A stretch of 64,000 nt of DNA from Dethiosulfatarculus sandiegensis (GCF_000931935.2 NZ_AZAC01000008.1:1-64000); one strand, 5' to 3'; shown: positions 8,754 through 18,240, counted from the stretch's first letter. Numbers and translations: made by a program. Notes: generated by a model from the sequence alone, not told the origin.

Positions 8754-9650
8754 GTGGTATTGGAGACCAAAAATAAGACACTCAAGGAACTTAGGGAAGC
8801 AATCTATGCCAAGATAGACGAATTGCCGACCATTCCGGCTGTCGTCGCCAAGGTGTTGGCCTTGATAGAAGATGAAAAAACAGATGCCCAGGCCTTGACC
8901 AGGGTAATATCCCATGACCCGTCCCTTACCGCCAAGGTTTTGAAAGTGGCCAATTCGGCCTACTATGGCTTTCCCCAGACTATATCCGGCTTGGACCGGG
9001 CGGTGGCCCTGTTGGGCATGAATATGGTGCAGTCCCTGGCACTTTCCATTGGGGTTTTGGGCAACCTTCCCAAGAGTAAGGGTCCTCTTAATTTTTCTTC
9101 ACAAGGGCTTTGGCTGCATAGCCTGGCCGTGGCCACGGCCATGGACGAGTTGAAAAAATACTGCGCAAAGGCCAGGGGATCCGATTATCTGTTTGTGGTG
9201 GGCCTGCTGCACGATGTGGGCAAGATCGTGTTGTTGCATTTCTTTTTAGAGGAATATGAAAAGGCCCTTTCCCAGTTGGAAAATGAAAACGGCAGCACCC
9301 TTTATCTGGCCGAGAGGGCGGCGATCGGCTTTGATCACGGCCAGGTGGGGGCCATGCTTTTGGACAGGTGGAAGTTTCCCAGGGAAGTGATTATGCCGAT
9401 TGCGGTGCACCACCATAGCAAAGTGCCTGAAAGCGCAAATCCCAGGGATACGGCTATGCTGAAGGTGGCTGATCAGATTGCCAATTTGGCGGGTATTGGC
9501 CACGGCGACGAAAAAGCCCCTCCTAAGATCGCCGAATCGGACTTTCAGATTCTCTGCCTTGATAAAGACGATCTTGCCAAGGTCCAGGCAAGCATAATCG
9601 ATTCCAAAGAAAGCATAGAGTCTTTTTTCAGCTCCATGTCCCTGGCTTAA
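8754..9650 (+). CDS. HDOD domain protein
   Basis: A 298-residue single-domain HDOD protein, a family linked to signalling output in two-component and cyclic-di-GMP networks. The N-terminal part reads IDELPTIPAVVAKVLALIED; ISHDPSLTAKVLKVANSAYYG follows, and LLHDVGKIVLLHF and AVHHHSKVPE come later, giving a partly HD-like pattern. The frame can open at TTG 8619, but that would add 45 unusual residues and has no ribosome-binding site. GTG 8754 has AAAGGGGCGGG about eight bases upstream and gives the usual family N-terminus, so I use it. The stop codon overlaps the stop of the convergent GH13 gene. Confidence 0.82.
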   Translation: MVLETKNKTLKELREAIYAKIDELPTIPAVVAKVLALIEDEKTDAQALTRVISHDPSLTAKVLKVANSAYYGFPQTISGLDRAVALLGMNMVQSLALSIGVLGNLPKSKGPLNFSSQGLWLHSLAVATAMDELKKYCAKARGSDYLFVVGLLHDVGKIVLLHFFLEEYEKALSQLENENGSTLYLAERAAIGFDHGQVGAMLLDRWKFPREVIMPIAVHHHSKVPESANPRDTAMLKVADQIANLAGIGHGDEKAPPKIAESDFQILCLDKDDLAKVQASIIDSKESIESFFSSMSLA

Positions 9651-11554
9651 AATAAAGCCTCACCGGCCTGCTTGGGTTCCAGCCAGACCACGTCATAGGG
9701 CAATAGAGTCAAAAAAAGGCAGTCTTCTGCGGTGTGCCATTCCATTTCACTCACCAGGTCAAACCAGTGGGTTTCGGTTATATCCATTTCATCCAGAGGC
9801 ACCTTCAGTTTAATCACCTTGTCCGTGACATTGATCAGGGCCAGGATAAGCTGGCTTTTGTCCGGGGCAATGCGCAGAACACTGAAGACCTGGGGGGAGA
9901 GATTCAAGACGCGCTGGCTGGCATTGGGGTGAAAAGCGGGCTGTTTGGTGCGCAGGGTGATAAGCCTACCCAACTCCCGGTTGATGCGGGCTATTTTGGA
10001 AAAGGGGTCGGCCAAGGCCTTTTGAATGGCCTCGTAATCCAGAACCCTTCGGTTGATATCCCTTTTGGACTCAGTGGCCATGACCGCCTGAATATCGTTT
10101 TCCGTGCCGATGAGGCTGTGCAGGTAGATGCCGGGCACACCCTGGATCACAAAGGAGATGATCCTTGAGGCCACGAATCGCCTCACCTGAAAGGCCAGGT
10201 CTTCCTTGCTGTCGGTTTTGTTAAGGGCGCTGAACCAGGTGACGTTCAGCTCATAGGGTTCTTCCGTGCCGTCTTTTGCGGTCTTGTAAGAGACCAAGCC
10301 GCCGTTTTCCTTTGCCGTTTCTATGATGTTTTTAATCTGAACCTGGGAGAGAATCTCCTTTACGGCCATCAGGCCTATGCCGTCATGGGAATCCAGGATA
10401 TTGAAAAAGGTCACTGTCTCCGAGGCCAGGGTCAGGTTTTCGGCCCAGCGGGATATGGCGGTGGTGTCCTGGGTGTAAAAGGTGTGCAGAACCAGGGGAG
10501 GCAGGGCGAAGTTGTAGACCATATGGGCCTCATCGGTGCCGTCGCCAAAATAGCTGATATTTTCATGGTGGGGCACGTTGGTCTCTGTGATCAAGGCCAC
10601 CATGGGCGCTACACAATCCAGAATATCCCTTAAAAGCTTTACAATTTCATGGGTCTGCTTAAGATGCACGCAGCTCGTGCCCAACTCGGCCCAAAGATAG
10701 GTCACCGCATCGAGCCGGATGATATCCGCGCCCTGACGCACATATAAAAGCAGTATTTCAAGCACCCGTAAAAGCACCATGGGATTTTTATAGTTGAGGT
10801 CCACCTGGTCTTTGGAAAAGGTGGTCCACACATACTTTTTGCCCTTGATGGTCTGATAGGGGGTGAGAATGTCGGATGTTCTGGGCCTGAATATGGCCCT
10901 TCTCTGGTTTTCGGTCAGTTCATCGTGAGAGTCAAAGGTAATGAAAAAGTCCTGGTAACGGCTGTTTCCGTTTAAAAATTCCTGGAACCAGCGGCTTTTG
11001 GCGGAAACATGGTTGATGACCCCGTCAAACATGAGTTGATAACGTTGCTCAAGGCCCCAGATATCGGCCCAGGTGCCGAGCTTGGGGTCAACGGTTTCAA
11101 AATCGACAATGGAAAACCCCCGGTCCGAGGAATAGGGGAAAAAGGGCAGGATGTGTATGGTGTTGATATTGCCTTCCAGATAAGAATCGCAAAACCTGCC
11201 CAAAGTGGTCAGGGGAGAATCGTCGTTGCTTTTTAAGAGATCGCCGTAGGTGATTAAAATAACGTCCTTTTGGGTGAACCTTTCAGACGGGGAAAAGCCT
11301 TTTTCCTTTTCGATCAGCTCCGGTGTCTTGTGGGCATGGTAAACCTGGCAGATTCGCTTAAGCTCGTCCATGGCCCAGGCCGCGGTTTCGTCCCCATATA
11401 AAAAGCGCAGCCTGGCCTGAATGCGCACCTGGTCCCGGCGGGAAAACTGGAAAACCGGCCGATCGTAATCCGGCTCTTGAGAATGGATGGTTTCAGTCGG
11501 GCTTGCATTTTGGGCGCTTCTTATGGCCTTTGGCTCAAGCGGGTCTTTGGGCAT
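9647..11554 (-). CDS. GH13 subfamily 18 sugar phosphorylase (sucrose or glucosylglycerate phosphorylase-like)
   Basis: A 635-residue alpha-amylase-superfamily enzyme. The order of motifs matches the sucrose phosphorylase subfamily GH13_18: ILPFFPYSSDRGFSIVDF, VINHVSAKSRWFQEFL, then GADIIRLDAVTYLWAELGT with the nucleophile Asp, ALITETNVPHHENISYFG with the acid/base Glu, and FFNILDSHDGIGLM. Members phosphorolyse sucrose, sucrose 6-phosphate or 2-O-alpha-glucosylglycerate to glucose 1-phosphate. Sequence alone does not decide which; in an anaerobe without nearby sucrose genes, the compatible solute glucosylglycerate is a reasonable guess. The N-terminal 35 residues look disordered. No signal peptide is seen, so it is cytoplasmic. 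Last gene of a minus-strand run; its stop shares the palindrome TTAA with the HDOD stop. Confidence 0.85.
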   Translation of the reverse strand: MPKDPLEPKAIRSAQNASPTETIHSQEPDYDRPVFQFSRRDQVRIQARLRFLYGDETAAWAMDELKRICQVYHAHKTPELIEKEKGFSPSERFTQKDVILITYGDLLKSNDDSPLTTLGRFCDSYLEGNINTIHILPFFPYSSDRGFSIVDFETVDPKLGTWADIWGLEQRYQLMFDGVINHVSAKSRWFQEFLNGNSRYQDFFITFDSHDELTENQRRAIFRPRTSDILTPYQTIKGKKYVWTTFSKDQVDLNYKNPMVLLRVLEILLLYVRQGADIIRLDAVTYLWAELGTSCVHLKQTHEIVKLLRDILDCVAPMVALITETNVPHHENISYFGDGTDEAHMVYNFALPPLVLHTFYTQDTTAISRWAENLTLASETVTFFNILDSHDGIGLMAVKEILSQVQIKNIIETAKENGGLVSYKTAKDGTEEPYELNVTWFSALNKTDSKEDLAFQVRRFVASRIISFVIQGVPGIYLHSLIGTENDIQAVMATESKRDINRRVLDYEAIQKALADPFSKIARINRELGRLITLRTKQPAFHPNASQRVLNLSPQVFSVLRIAPDKSQLILALINVTDKVIKLKVPLDEMDITETHWFDLVSEMEWHTAEDCLFLTLLPYDVVWLEPKQAGEALF

Positions 11555-11781
11555 GAGCGTTTCCTTTGCTTAATTTGGCGCTTCGGGTTTTGGCAAAGAA
11601 ATCTCCACTGCAAACGAAAACCGCCTCAACAAAAAGGACCAACCGGAAAAACAACCATGGGGAAGGACAAAAAACAGCCCTTTAACTTGACCCGGTTTTG
11701 AGCGGCGGAGCCCATGAAGGGCCCCGCCTGTGTGACTTTATATTGATAATGGTAAAAGCTGGTTAGATCCAACGCAATCAC

Positions 11782-12957
11782 TTAAAGGTTTTGAAAGGCC
11801 GCAATAAGCCGTTTCATGCCTTTTTCTATGGTCTTTCTGTCTGTGGCATAGGAAAGCCGCATGCCCCTTTTAACCGAAGCACCAAAGGCGGAACCGCTGA
11901 TTCCGGCCACCTGCGCCTTTTCCAAAAGGTAAAGGCTCAAATCCATATCGCTCATACCCACATCGCCGTATTCCAGCCACAGGTAAAAGGCTCCTCTGGG
12001 TTTCACCGCGCTCAGGCCCGGCGCCTGATCCACCATGTCAAAGATAAGATCACGCCTTTTTTCCAGGCGCTCACGCATGGGGGCAACCAGTTCTTCGCCG
12101 AGCCTTAAGGCTTCGATCGCCCCGTACTGGGAGATTACACTGGCGCAGGTGGATGCCCTTAAGTGTGCGTTATCCATGTCCTTTACCAACTCAGCCGGTC
12201 CGGCCAGATAACCAACCCGCCATCCGTCCATGGCAAAGGCCTTGGAAAAACTGGTGGTCAAAACCGTACGCTCCTTCATACCGGGCAGGGAGGTTAGGCT
12301 TATATGCTCCACCCCGTCATAGGTGAGACGTCCATAGATTTCGTCTGAGATCACCAATAGATCATGCCTCTGGGCGACCTTTGCGGCCGCCTTGAGCCCG
12401 CCCATCTCCTGGCACACCCCGGTGGGGTTGCAGGGTGTATTTATGATCATGACCTTGGTTTTGGGTGTTATAGCTTTTTCCAGGGCCTTTTCGGTGATCT
12501 GATAGCCGTTTTCCCTTGAGAGCGGAGCCTCCACAGTGCGGCCGCCCAGAAATTCGGCCCAGCCCCAATAAAAAGGATACATCGGCGAAGGAACCAAAAC
12601 CTCGTCCCCGGGGTCTAGCACGGTCATCAACAGGCAGGTTATGCCCTCCACACAGCCTACAGTAACCATTATTTCACTGGCAGGGTCATAGGAGACATCG
12701 TGGCGTTGTTTTAACTCATCGCTTATGGCCTGGCGCAGTTCTTCCATGCCTCTGGGCAGGGTGTAATGCACCTCTCCCTTGTTCATGGCCTGGACGGCCT
12801 TTTCCTTGATCGGCGCGGGAGTGTCAAAGTCCGGTCTGCCAATGCCAAAATTGACTATATCCTTGCCCTGGGCGGTGAGTTCCGCAGCCTTGGCCCAGAT
12901 AATATCCAGTTCAGAGGGCTTTATGTTCTGCATTGATTCTGAGGCAAAGCGGTGCAC
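11782..12957 (-). CDS. Class I/II PLP-dependent aminotransferase (AspC family)
   Basis: A 391-residue fold-type I aminotransferase acting on an undetermined amino acid/2-oxo acid pair. Visible motifs: NFGIGRPDFDTP, VTVGCVEGITCL, NTPCNPTGV, ISDEIYGRLTYDG and TTSFSKAFAMDGWRVGY, whose Lys binds PLP. A C-terminal Arg for the carboxylate lies in KRGMRLSYA. The longest frame runs to 13368 across the next gene and is not credible at its N-terminus. The GTG at 12957 is taken as start because AAAGGAGG lies five bases upstream. It follows an EamA-family exporter gene on the same strand by about 110 bases, so the pair may handle one metabolite. Confidence 0.9.
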   Translation of the reverse strand: MHRFASESMQNIKPSELDIIWAKAAELTAQGKDIVNFGIGRPDFDTPAPIKEKAVQAMNKGEVHYTLPRGMEELRQAISDELKQRHDVSYDPASEIMVTVGCVEGITCLLMTVLDPGDEVLVPSPMYPFYWGWAEFLGGRTVEAPLSRENGYQITEKALEKAITPKTKVMIINTPCNPTGVCQEMGGLKAAAKVAQRHDLLVISDEIYGRLTYDGVEHISLTSLPGMKERTVLTTSFSKAFAMDGWRVGYLAGPAELVKDMDNAHLRASTCASVISQYGAIEALRLGEELVAPMRERLEKRRDLIFDMVDQAPGLSAVKPRGAFYLWLEYGDVGMSDMDLSLYLLEKAQVAGISGSAFGASVKRGMRLSYATDRKTIEKGMKRLIAAFQNL

Positions 12958-13070
12958 TTTTTCCTCCTTTGGCTTTGGCGAAAAACGGGTTGAACAGTTT
13001 CCGGATTCTAGACTGGTTAAGGGAATTTGTCCAAGAAATAACCAAAACAGTTTCGGGTGTTTTATAGGGT

Positions 13071-14024
13071 TTATTTCTTGAAAATAGCAGTTGCGCGCAG
13101 GTTTGCAACAGCCTTCAACCAAGAGCCCCTTTCCTTGAGGTTCAAAGGCGTCATGCAAAATATGGCTCCCAGAATAAGCACGCCGCTGAAGGCCAGGCTC
13201 CAGGTCATGGGTTCGCCCAAAAACAAGACCGAAAGGCAGACCGCGCTCAAGGGCATGATCGCCGTGATTATTCCGGCCAGGGCTCCCGGCACCTGGCCCA
13301 CTCCCCTGAACCAGAGAATGTAGGCGCCTGCGGTAATGAAAATTCCGTGATGTAAAAGGGCCAGCCACTGGCTTGTTCCAACCAGCCTGAAATCAAAGCC
13401 CTTGACCTGGACCAGGGCCATGGGCAAAAACATGGCAACCCCCAGGACGGTCATTACAAAAGACAGTAAAAGCGGAGGGAAAGGCTTTTGCAGGGTTTTT
13501 TTGAGGAGCAGAAAAAACGCCTCCCCCAAAACCGCGCCCGCGATCAAAAGATCGCCCAAAAGGCGCGTCAGGTTAAAGCCCTGGCCAACTGTTTGGGCCT
13601 GACCGCTGATCAAAAGAATGCCCGCCAGGGACATGGCCACTCCCAAGACCACCCTGCGGGTCATTTTTTCCTTTAAAACCAGCCAGGCCACCAGGGCCAC
13701 CCAGGCCGGGGTGGTGCCGGTTATCAGCCCTGCGTCAGAGGCGGTTGTGAGCATAAGCCCCCAAAGCAGAAACAGGCTGAAGGCCACCTGCCCGCAAAAG
13801 GACATCAGGATGATTTTTTTCCAATCAGACCGGGAAACATTTTTTAGTTGAGAAATTTCTTTAAAGGCCAGGGGTAAAAGCACCAACAGGGCTATCAGAT
13901 AGCGCAGAAAACTGGCCAGATGAACCGGGAAAATCTGTATTATCACCTTGCCCGCCACCACGGAACTGCCGACCAGCACCATGGCCAGGCCAAGGTCAAA
14001 ACCGGCTCTTATTTGCTTTGACAT
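13071..14024 (-). CDS. EamA/DMT family transporter
   Basis: A 317-residue inner-membrane protein with about ten hydrophobic helices arranged as two EamA repeats (roughly residues 5-140 and 155-290), the pattern of drug/metabolite exporters. Phrases such as GLITGTTPAWVALVAWLVLKE and AGIITAIMPLSAVCLSVLFL occur at equivalent points of the two halves. Start ATG 14024 (MSKQIRAGF) is preferred to the longer frame from 14081 because GGGAG lies seven bases upstream. It sits between an AraC-type regulator (upstream) and an aminotransferase (downstream) on one strand, which suggests regulated export of an amino acid or related compound. The substrate is not known. Confidence 0.88.
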   Translation of the reverse strand: MSKQIRAGFDLGLAMVLVGSSVVAGKVIIQIFPVHLASFLRYLIALLVLLPLAFKEISQLKNVSRSDWKKIILMSFCGQVAFSLFLLWGLMLTTASDAGLITGTTPAWVALVAWLVLKEKMTRRVVLGVAMSLAGILLISGQAQTVGQGFNLTRLLGDLLIAGAVLGEAFFLLLKKTLQKPFPPLLLSFVMTVLGVAMFLPMALVQVKGFDFRLVGTSQWLALLHHGIFITAGAYILWFRGVGQVPGALAGIITAIMPLSAVCLSVLFLGEPMTWSLAFSGVLILGAIFCMTPLNLKERGSWLKAVANLRATAIFKK

Positions 14025-14159
14025 ATTTTTACTCCCTGAAAAAGACAATTCATTTGGCAGTGAATCCGGCTTTTTTCGCACGCGGCCCGCTTTACTTAAA
14101 AAAGCCGCAGATGGGCGAACCGGGGGGTGCGCTCTCTTTTTGTCTGAATTCTGTCTTTT

Positions 14160-15005
14160 TCAGGCCCGGTTTTCTTGGACAGCCTTGCTGTATTGGCCGG
14201 GAGTGATGCCGGTGAGCTTTTTAAATACCCGGTTTAAATGGCTTTGGTCTCCGAAACCGGTCATAAGGGCCACCTGGCTTATGGGATGGCCTTCTTTGAT
14301 TTGCTTTTTGGCTTGTTTAATGCGGAGCTGATCCAAAAAGGCATGGGGAGGGAGCCCGGTGTCACGGGTAAAGACCCTTACCAGGTGATACCTGCTCAAA
14401 CCCGCAACTTGGCTCAGCTGATCAAGGTCCGGGTTTAAATCAAAGTGGGCTTCCAGGTATTCCCTGGCCCTTTTTACGGCGGGATGGCTTAAACAGGCAG
14501 AGGCCGGTTCGGGCCCGGGCTGGGCATGCCTGGTTATCAGGGTGGTGAGTATGTTAAGGAATTTGGACTGGTGCTCGAGAATCAGGTTGGGGTAAAATTC
14601 CAGGCCAAGGTGCAGATCGGCGATCTCCCGGGCCAGATCAGAATCCGAAATCACGCCTGAATTAAAATAGGGCAGGCCCTTTTTTCTGCCGCTTAAGCGG
14701 CTGAAGGCCTGGACCATAAGCTCGGGCTCCAGATAAAACATGCGGTAGGACCAGCCCTGTTCAAGGGCCGGATGTCCGGTATGGGGCTCCTGGGGCAGGG
14801 CCAGGTTTATGGTTCCCGGCCCGGCTACAAAGTCCCGGCCCAGGTAACTGAAACCCAGCGCGCCTTTGGTCACGCACCCCAGGGCAAAACGCCGATGATA
14901 GTGCCTTGTGAACCTTTGTTTGGTGTGTGCGGCGCGTAAAAGCTCCACCCCGGGCAAACCCGGGTTTATCCAGTATTTGGGAGTAGCCAAACAGTGATCC
15001 TCCAT
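14160..15005 (-). CDS. AraC family transcriptional regulator
   Basis: A 281-residue regulator. The N-terminal half (about 1-165) is an AraC-type cupin ligand domain; HYHRRFALGCVTKGALGF and the PGTINLALPQEPHTG loop are typical of the type found beside amino-acid exporters. The C-terminal HTH domain (about 180-278) contains two helix-turn-helix units, with LDQLSQVAGLSRYHLVRVF and ISQVALMTGFGDQSHLNRVF, then GITPGQYSKA. The EamA gene follows 136 bases downstream on the same strand and is the likeliest target. The ribosome-binding site before ATG 15005 is poor, so the start is less certain. Confidence 0.88.
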   Translation of the reverse strand: MEDHCLATPKYWINPGLPGVELLRAAHTKQRFTRHYHRRFALGCVTKGALGFSYLGRDFVAGPGTINLALPQEPHTGHPALEQGWSYRMFYLEPELMVQAFSRLSGRKKGLPYFNSGVISDSDLAREIADLHLGLEFYPNLILEHQSKFLNILTTLITRHAQPGPEPASACLSHPAVKRAREYLEAHFDLNPDLDQLSQVAGLSRYHLVRVFTRDTGLPPHAFLDQLRIKQAKKQIKEGHPISQVALMTGFGDQSHLNRVFKKLTGITPGQYSKAVQENRA

Positions 15006-15817
15006 CCTTAGACGCCTGGCTGGTTTAAAGCTTGTATAACACGAATAAGGGTTTGCACGCTTGGATAATATTGCGCTTTTTGAGAGCCCTTTTCCTCACG
15101 CAATGCCCCTTGTTTCCACCCGGAATAATTTGCGGAATTTTCAGGGGCCTGTTTCCTGGTTGAGACCTCTTTTGTGGGCTATCCGGCAGTTGACTGGTTC
15201 GAACCGGTCTCAGTCATTTTCAAAGGGAAGCCCGCCTCACCAAGCCGATGCCCGTAGTCGCCAATAGAGCCGTGGTCATTAAATGATCCCCTTAAACGGC
15301 TGGCTGCGGGATGCCGCCCAAACATGAAGCCCCCAATTTGGGAAGGGCCTTTAATATTTTTGTCAGCCGGGGGGGGCAGGGAGCCTGAAGAAACCGTGAA
15401 GCCGAACAGCGGCCTTGATCCGGATGCAGCGCAAGTCTTTTCCCGGCTTTTTCAGCCAGGCAATAAAAGCAACTAAGCGGTTATATTCCTGATACCCGGC
15501 ACAATCCTTGAGGATTGGTGTGGGAAACATTTAATCTTTACAATTTTACTGTGAGTTGTGAGGAGTTCCTATAAAATTATAGTTTCGGCGGTTTTCTTTT
15601 GCTTAACGGTTTTTTATTTCCAGGCGGCATTTCTTTTAGTTTGCCAAACTATATTTGTATGGATATCTTAGAATGCCACAAGGGAAAACAATATCTTAAA
15701 CTCCAAGGCCCATGGCCCATATGAAAGGCCGTCAGGAATTTTTCAAGGCATCGTGAATTGGGGGGATGCTTTACTTCCCGACCACACAGGCTTTCATTCG
15801 GGCTGGTGGAGAGACTC
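15006..15817. other. Divergent intergenic region, araC to feoA
   Basis: About 810 bases without a credible gene. Notable items are an 18-base near-palindrome at 15192-15209 and a G-rich stretch at about 15369-15384 followed by short possible pairings. The part close to feoA (15540-15700) is AT-rich and should contain the feo promoter. I looked for a Fur-type inverted repeat and could not find a convincing one. Confidence 0.4.
15192..15209. repeat. Near-perfect 18-bp palindrome
   Basis: GACTGGTTC is followed directly by GAACCGGTC, its inverse complement apart from one G/T-type mismatch. It lies 187 bases upstream of the araC start. It could be a regulator site, but there is no second copy to support this. 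The GGTTCGAA core resembles a tRNA T-loop, but no acceptor or anticodon arms surround it. Confidence 0.4.
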
Positions 15818-16069
15818 ATGGATCAGCAGATGACGATCAGGGGCATGCTCCCTGGTGACAGCGCAGTCGTGCGCAAGGTTAAGGCGACCGGTGAACTGGG
15901 CAGACGCATTCGGGATATGGGCGTGGCCCCTGGAACCAAAATCCAACTCCTTGGCCGGGCTCCTTTACGTGACCCGGTGGAGATCAAGCTAAGGGGATAT
16001 AATCTGACCTTGCGCAACAACGAAGCGGACTTCATTTTTGTGGAGCCTGTGAGGGATTCAGATGAGTGA
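15818..16069 (+). CDS. feoA: Ferrous iron transport protein FeoA
   Basis: An 83-residue SH3-like cytosolic partner of FeoB. The FeoA signature is present: LPGDSAVVRKVKATGELGRRI, then DMGVAPGTKIQLLGRAPLRD and VEIKLRGYNLTLRNNEA. The ATG at 15818 has GGAGAG about five bases before it; the longer frame from 15758 would add 20 residues with no family support. The end overlaps the feoB start by eight bases, so the two are translationally coupled. Confidence 0.95.
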   Translation: MDQQMTIRGMLPGDSAVVRKVKATGELGRRIRDMGVAPGTKIQLLGRAPLRDPVEIKLRGYNLTLRNNEADFIFVEPVRDSDE

Positions 16070-18200
16070 GCATGGCCTGACCTTTGCCCTGGCCGGAAAC
16101 CCCAATTCCGGCAAGACCTCGCTTTTTAACGCCATTACCGGCGCCAGACAGCACGTAGGCAACTTCCCCGGTGTAACGGTTGAGAGCAAGGAAGGCACGG
16201 TCAAGGTGGAGCAGGACACGGTCCGCGTGGTGGATCTGCCCGGCTCCTACAGCCTCACCGCCTACACCCTGGAAGAGGTGGTGGCCAGGAACTATCTCAT
16301 TGACCATCGCCCGGATGTTGTCATTGACGTGGTGGACGCCTCCAACCTGGAGCGCAACCTCTACCTCACCATTCAGCTTCTGGAACTCGGCGCGCCGGTG
16401 GTGATCGCGTTGAACATGTTTGACGCGGCGGAAAAAAACGGCATGCGCATAAATGTGGAGGAGCTGAGCCGCCTTTTGGGTGTGCCGATTGTACCCACCG
16501 TGGCCAGGACCGGTCAGGGCGTGGAAGATCTTCTGCGGGCCGCCCGTGACAGGGGCCTTGATAAAAGCCAGTGGATAGCCCGCAGGTTTGAATATGGCTC
16601 GGACGTGGAAAAGGCCATCAAGGGCATTCAAGAATCCTTGGGCGGCCTGGCCCGAAGTTGGCTTCCCCTCACCCCCCGCTGGGTGGCCATGAAGTGCCTG
16701 GAAGACGACGAAGAAGTCATCAAAAAGCTCAAAACCCTGGGTGACGGCGTCCAAAAGGTGCTTCAGGTCACTGCCAAGGCCCAGGACAAGATCAGAAAGC
16801 TGATGGATGACGAAGCGGAAAACGTTATCGCCGATTTCCGCTATGGCCATATAAACGGCATCTTCAGAAGCACGGTTCGTCAGCGAAAGCGCCCCAGGCT
16901 GGATATGTCCGACAAGGTTGACCGGGTGCTCACCAATTCCTTTGTGGGACCGGCCTTTATGTTGGCTGTTTTGTATCTCACCTACCAGATGGTCTTTCAT
17001 TTGAGTGGGGCCCCGGTGTCCTGGCTGGAGGCCCTTTTCGGCTATCTGGGAGATGGGGTTTCCTGGCTTGTGCCTGAAGGGCTTTTGCGTTCACTTCTGG
17101 TGAGCGGGATCATAGACGGCGTGGGCGGGGTGATGAGCTTTGTGCCTCTTATCCTGTTTATGTTTCTGGCAATCGCTTTGATGGAGGATTCGGGTTACCT
17201 GGCCAGGGTGGCCTATATGCTGGACCGGGTGCTCAGGATGTTCGGCCTGCACGGCAACAGCGTCATAGCCTTTATTGTGGGCGGGGGCATAAGCGGCGGC
17301 TGCGCCGTGCCCGGAGTCATGGCCACCAGGACCCTGAAAGACCCCAAGGCCCGGTTGGCCACCATCCTGACCGTGCCCTTTATGGTCTGCGGGGCCAAAC
17401 TGCCGGTCTTCACCATGCTTACAGCCGCGTTTTTTGCCAAGCACCAGGCTGAAATGATGTTCGGCTTGACCATTATCGGCTGGATCTTTGCCCTTGGCGC
17501 GGCCAAAATTCTGAGAATGACGATTCTCAAAGGGGAGCAGGCTCCTTTTGTCATGGAGATGCCCCCTTACCGGCTGCCCACCCTGCGCAGCCTTGTTCTG
17601 CACACCTGGGAAAGGACCTGGCAGTATTTGCGCAAGGCCGGCACCGTGATCCTGGGGATCAGCATAGTGATGTGGGCCTTGATGACCTTTCCCGGCCTGC
17701 CAGCGGATCAGGTGGCTGGTTTTGAAAATAAGATCGCCAAGGCCGGGACCCAGGAAGAAGCCGCTCAGCTCAAGGCTGATCTGGCCGAGGCCCGCCTGGC
17801 CTGGTCCCTGGCAGGGCGCATGGGCCAGGGGCTGGCCCATCTCACCTCTCCCCTGGGTTTTGACTGGAAAACAGACGTGGCCCTGGTCGGCGGTTTTGCG
17901 GCCAAGGAGGTGATCATCTCCACCATGGGCACTGCCTACAGCATGGGCGCGGTCGATGCGGAAGAGTCTCAGGGCTTGAGCGCCATGTTGGCCGCTTCGC
18001 CGAAATGGTCTCCGCTCAAGGCCTTTGCCCTTATGATTTTTATCCTGCTTTACGCCCCCTGCCTGGTCACGGTGGCTGTAACCAAGAGGGAGACCGGAAG
18101 CTGGGGCTGGGCCGTATTCTCAACCACCTACTCAACCATCCTAGCCTATTTGGCTGCCCTTTTGGCATACCAGGGCGGGCTGATGCTGGGTTTGGGATAG
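16062..18200 (+). CDS. feoB: Ferrous iron transport protein FeoB
   Basis: The Fe(II) permease of the Feo system, 712 residues. The N-terminal G-domain has GNPNSGKTSLFN (G1), VVDLPGSYSL (G3) and ALNMFDAAEKNG (G4-like). The central part is the GDI-like helical domain, and the C-terminal two thirds (from about residue 290) holds the membrane helices with the two inverted Gate motifs, including GGGISGGCAVPGVMATRT. It forms an operon with feoA. No feoC is seen; a strong terminator follows directly. In a sulfide-rich anoxic setting ferrous iron uptake is expected. Identification is firm. Confidence 0.97.
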   Translation: MSEHGLTFALAGNPNSGKTSLFNAITGARQHVGNFPGVTVESKEGTVKVEQDTVRVVDLPGSYSLTAYTLEEVVARNYLIDHRPDVVIDVVDASNLERNLYLTIQLLELGAPVVIALNMFDAAEKNGMRINVEELSRLLGVPIVPTVARTGQGVEDLLRAARDRGLDKSQWIARRFEYGSDVEKAIKGIQESLGGLARSWLPLTPRWVAMKCLEDDEEVIKKLKTLGDGVQKVLQVTAKAQDKIRKLMDDEAENVIADFRYGHINGIFRSTVRQRKRPRLDMSDKVDRVLTNSFVGPAFMLAVLYLTYQMVFHLSGAPVSWLEALFGYLGDGVSWLVPEGLLRSLLVSGIIDGVGGVMSFVPLILFMFLAIALMEDSGYLARVAYMLDRVLRMFGLHGNSVIAFIVGGGISGGCAVPGVMATRTLKDPKARLATILTVPFMVCGAKLPVFTMLTAAFFAKHQAEMMFGLTIIGWIFALGAAKILRMTILKGEQAPFVMEMPPYRLPTLRSLVLHTWERTWQYLRKAGTVILGISIVMWALMTFPGLPADQVAGFENKIAKAGTQEEAAQLKADLAEARLAWSLAGRMGQGLAHLTSPLGFDWKTDVALVGGFAAKEVIISTMGTAYSMGAVDAEESQGLSAMLAASPKWSPLKAFALMIFILLYAPCLVTVAVTKRETGSWGWAVFSTTYSTILAYLAALLAYQGGLMLGLG

Positions 18201-18240
18201 GTTTTAGCCCACAGAACCGGGCTTGAATCAAAGTTGATTC

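Noticed and set aside
12958-13368. N-terminal 137-residue extension of the aminotransferase frame
   Set aside because: It overlaps the EamA gene on the same strand in another frame, has no family similarity, and a strong Shine-Dalgarno site lies before GTG 12957.
15192-15209. tRNA T-arm suggested by GGTTCGAACC
   Set aside because: No acceptor stem, anticodon arm or CCA context can be drawn around it.
15340-15540. Cobalamin or metal riboswitch in the feoA leader
   Set aside because: There is a G-rich stretch and some pairing, but none of the conserved boxes of a known class could be lined up.
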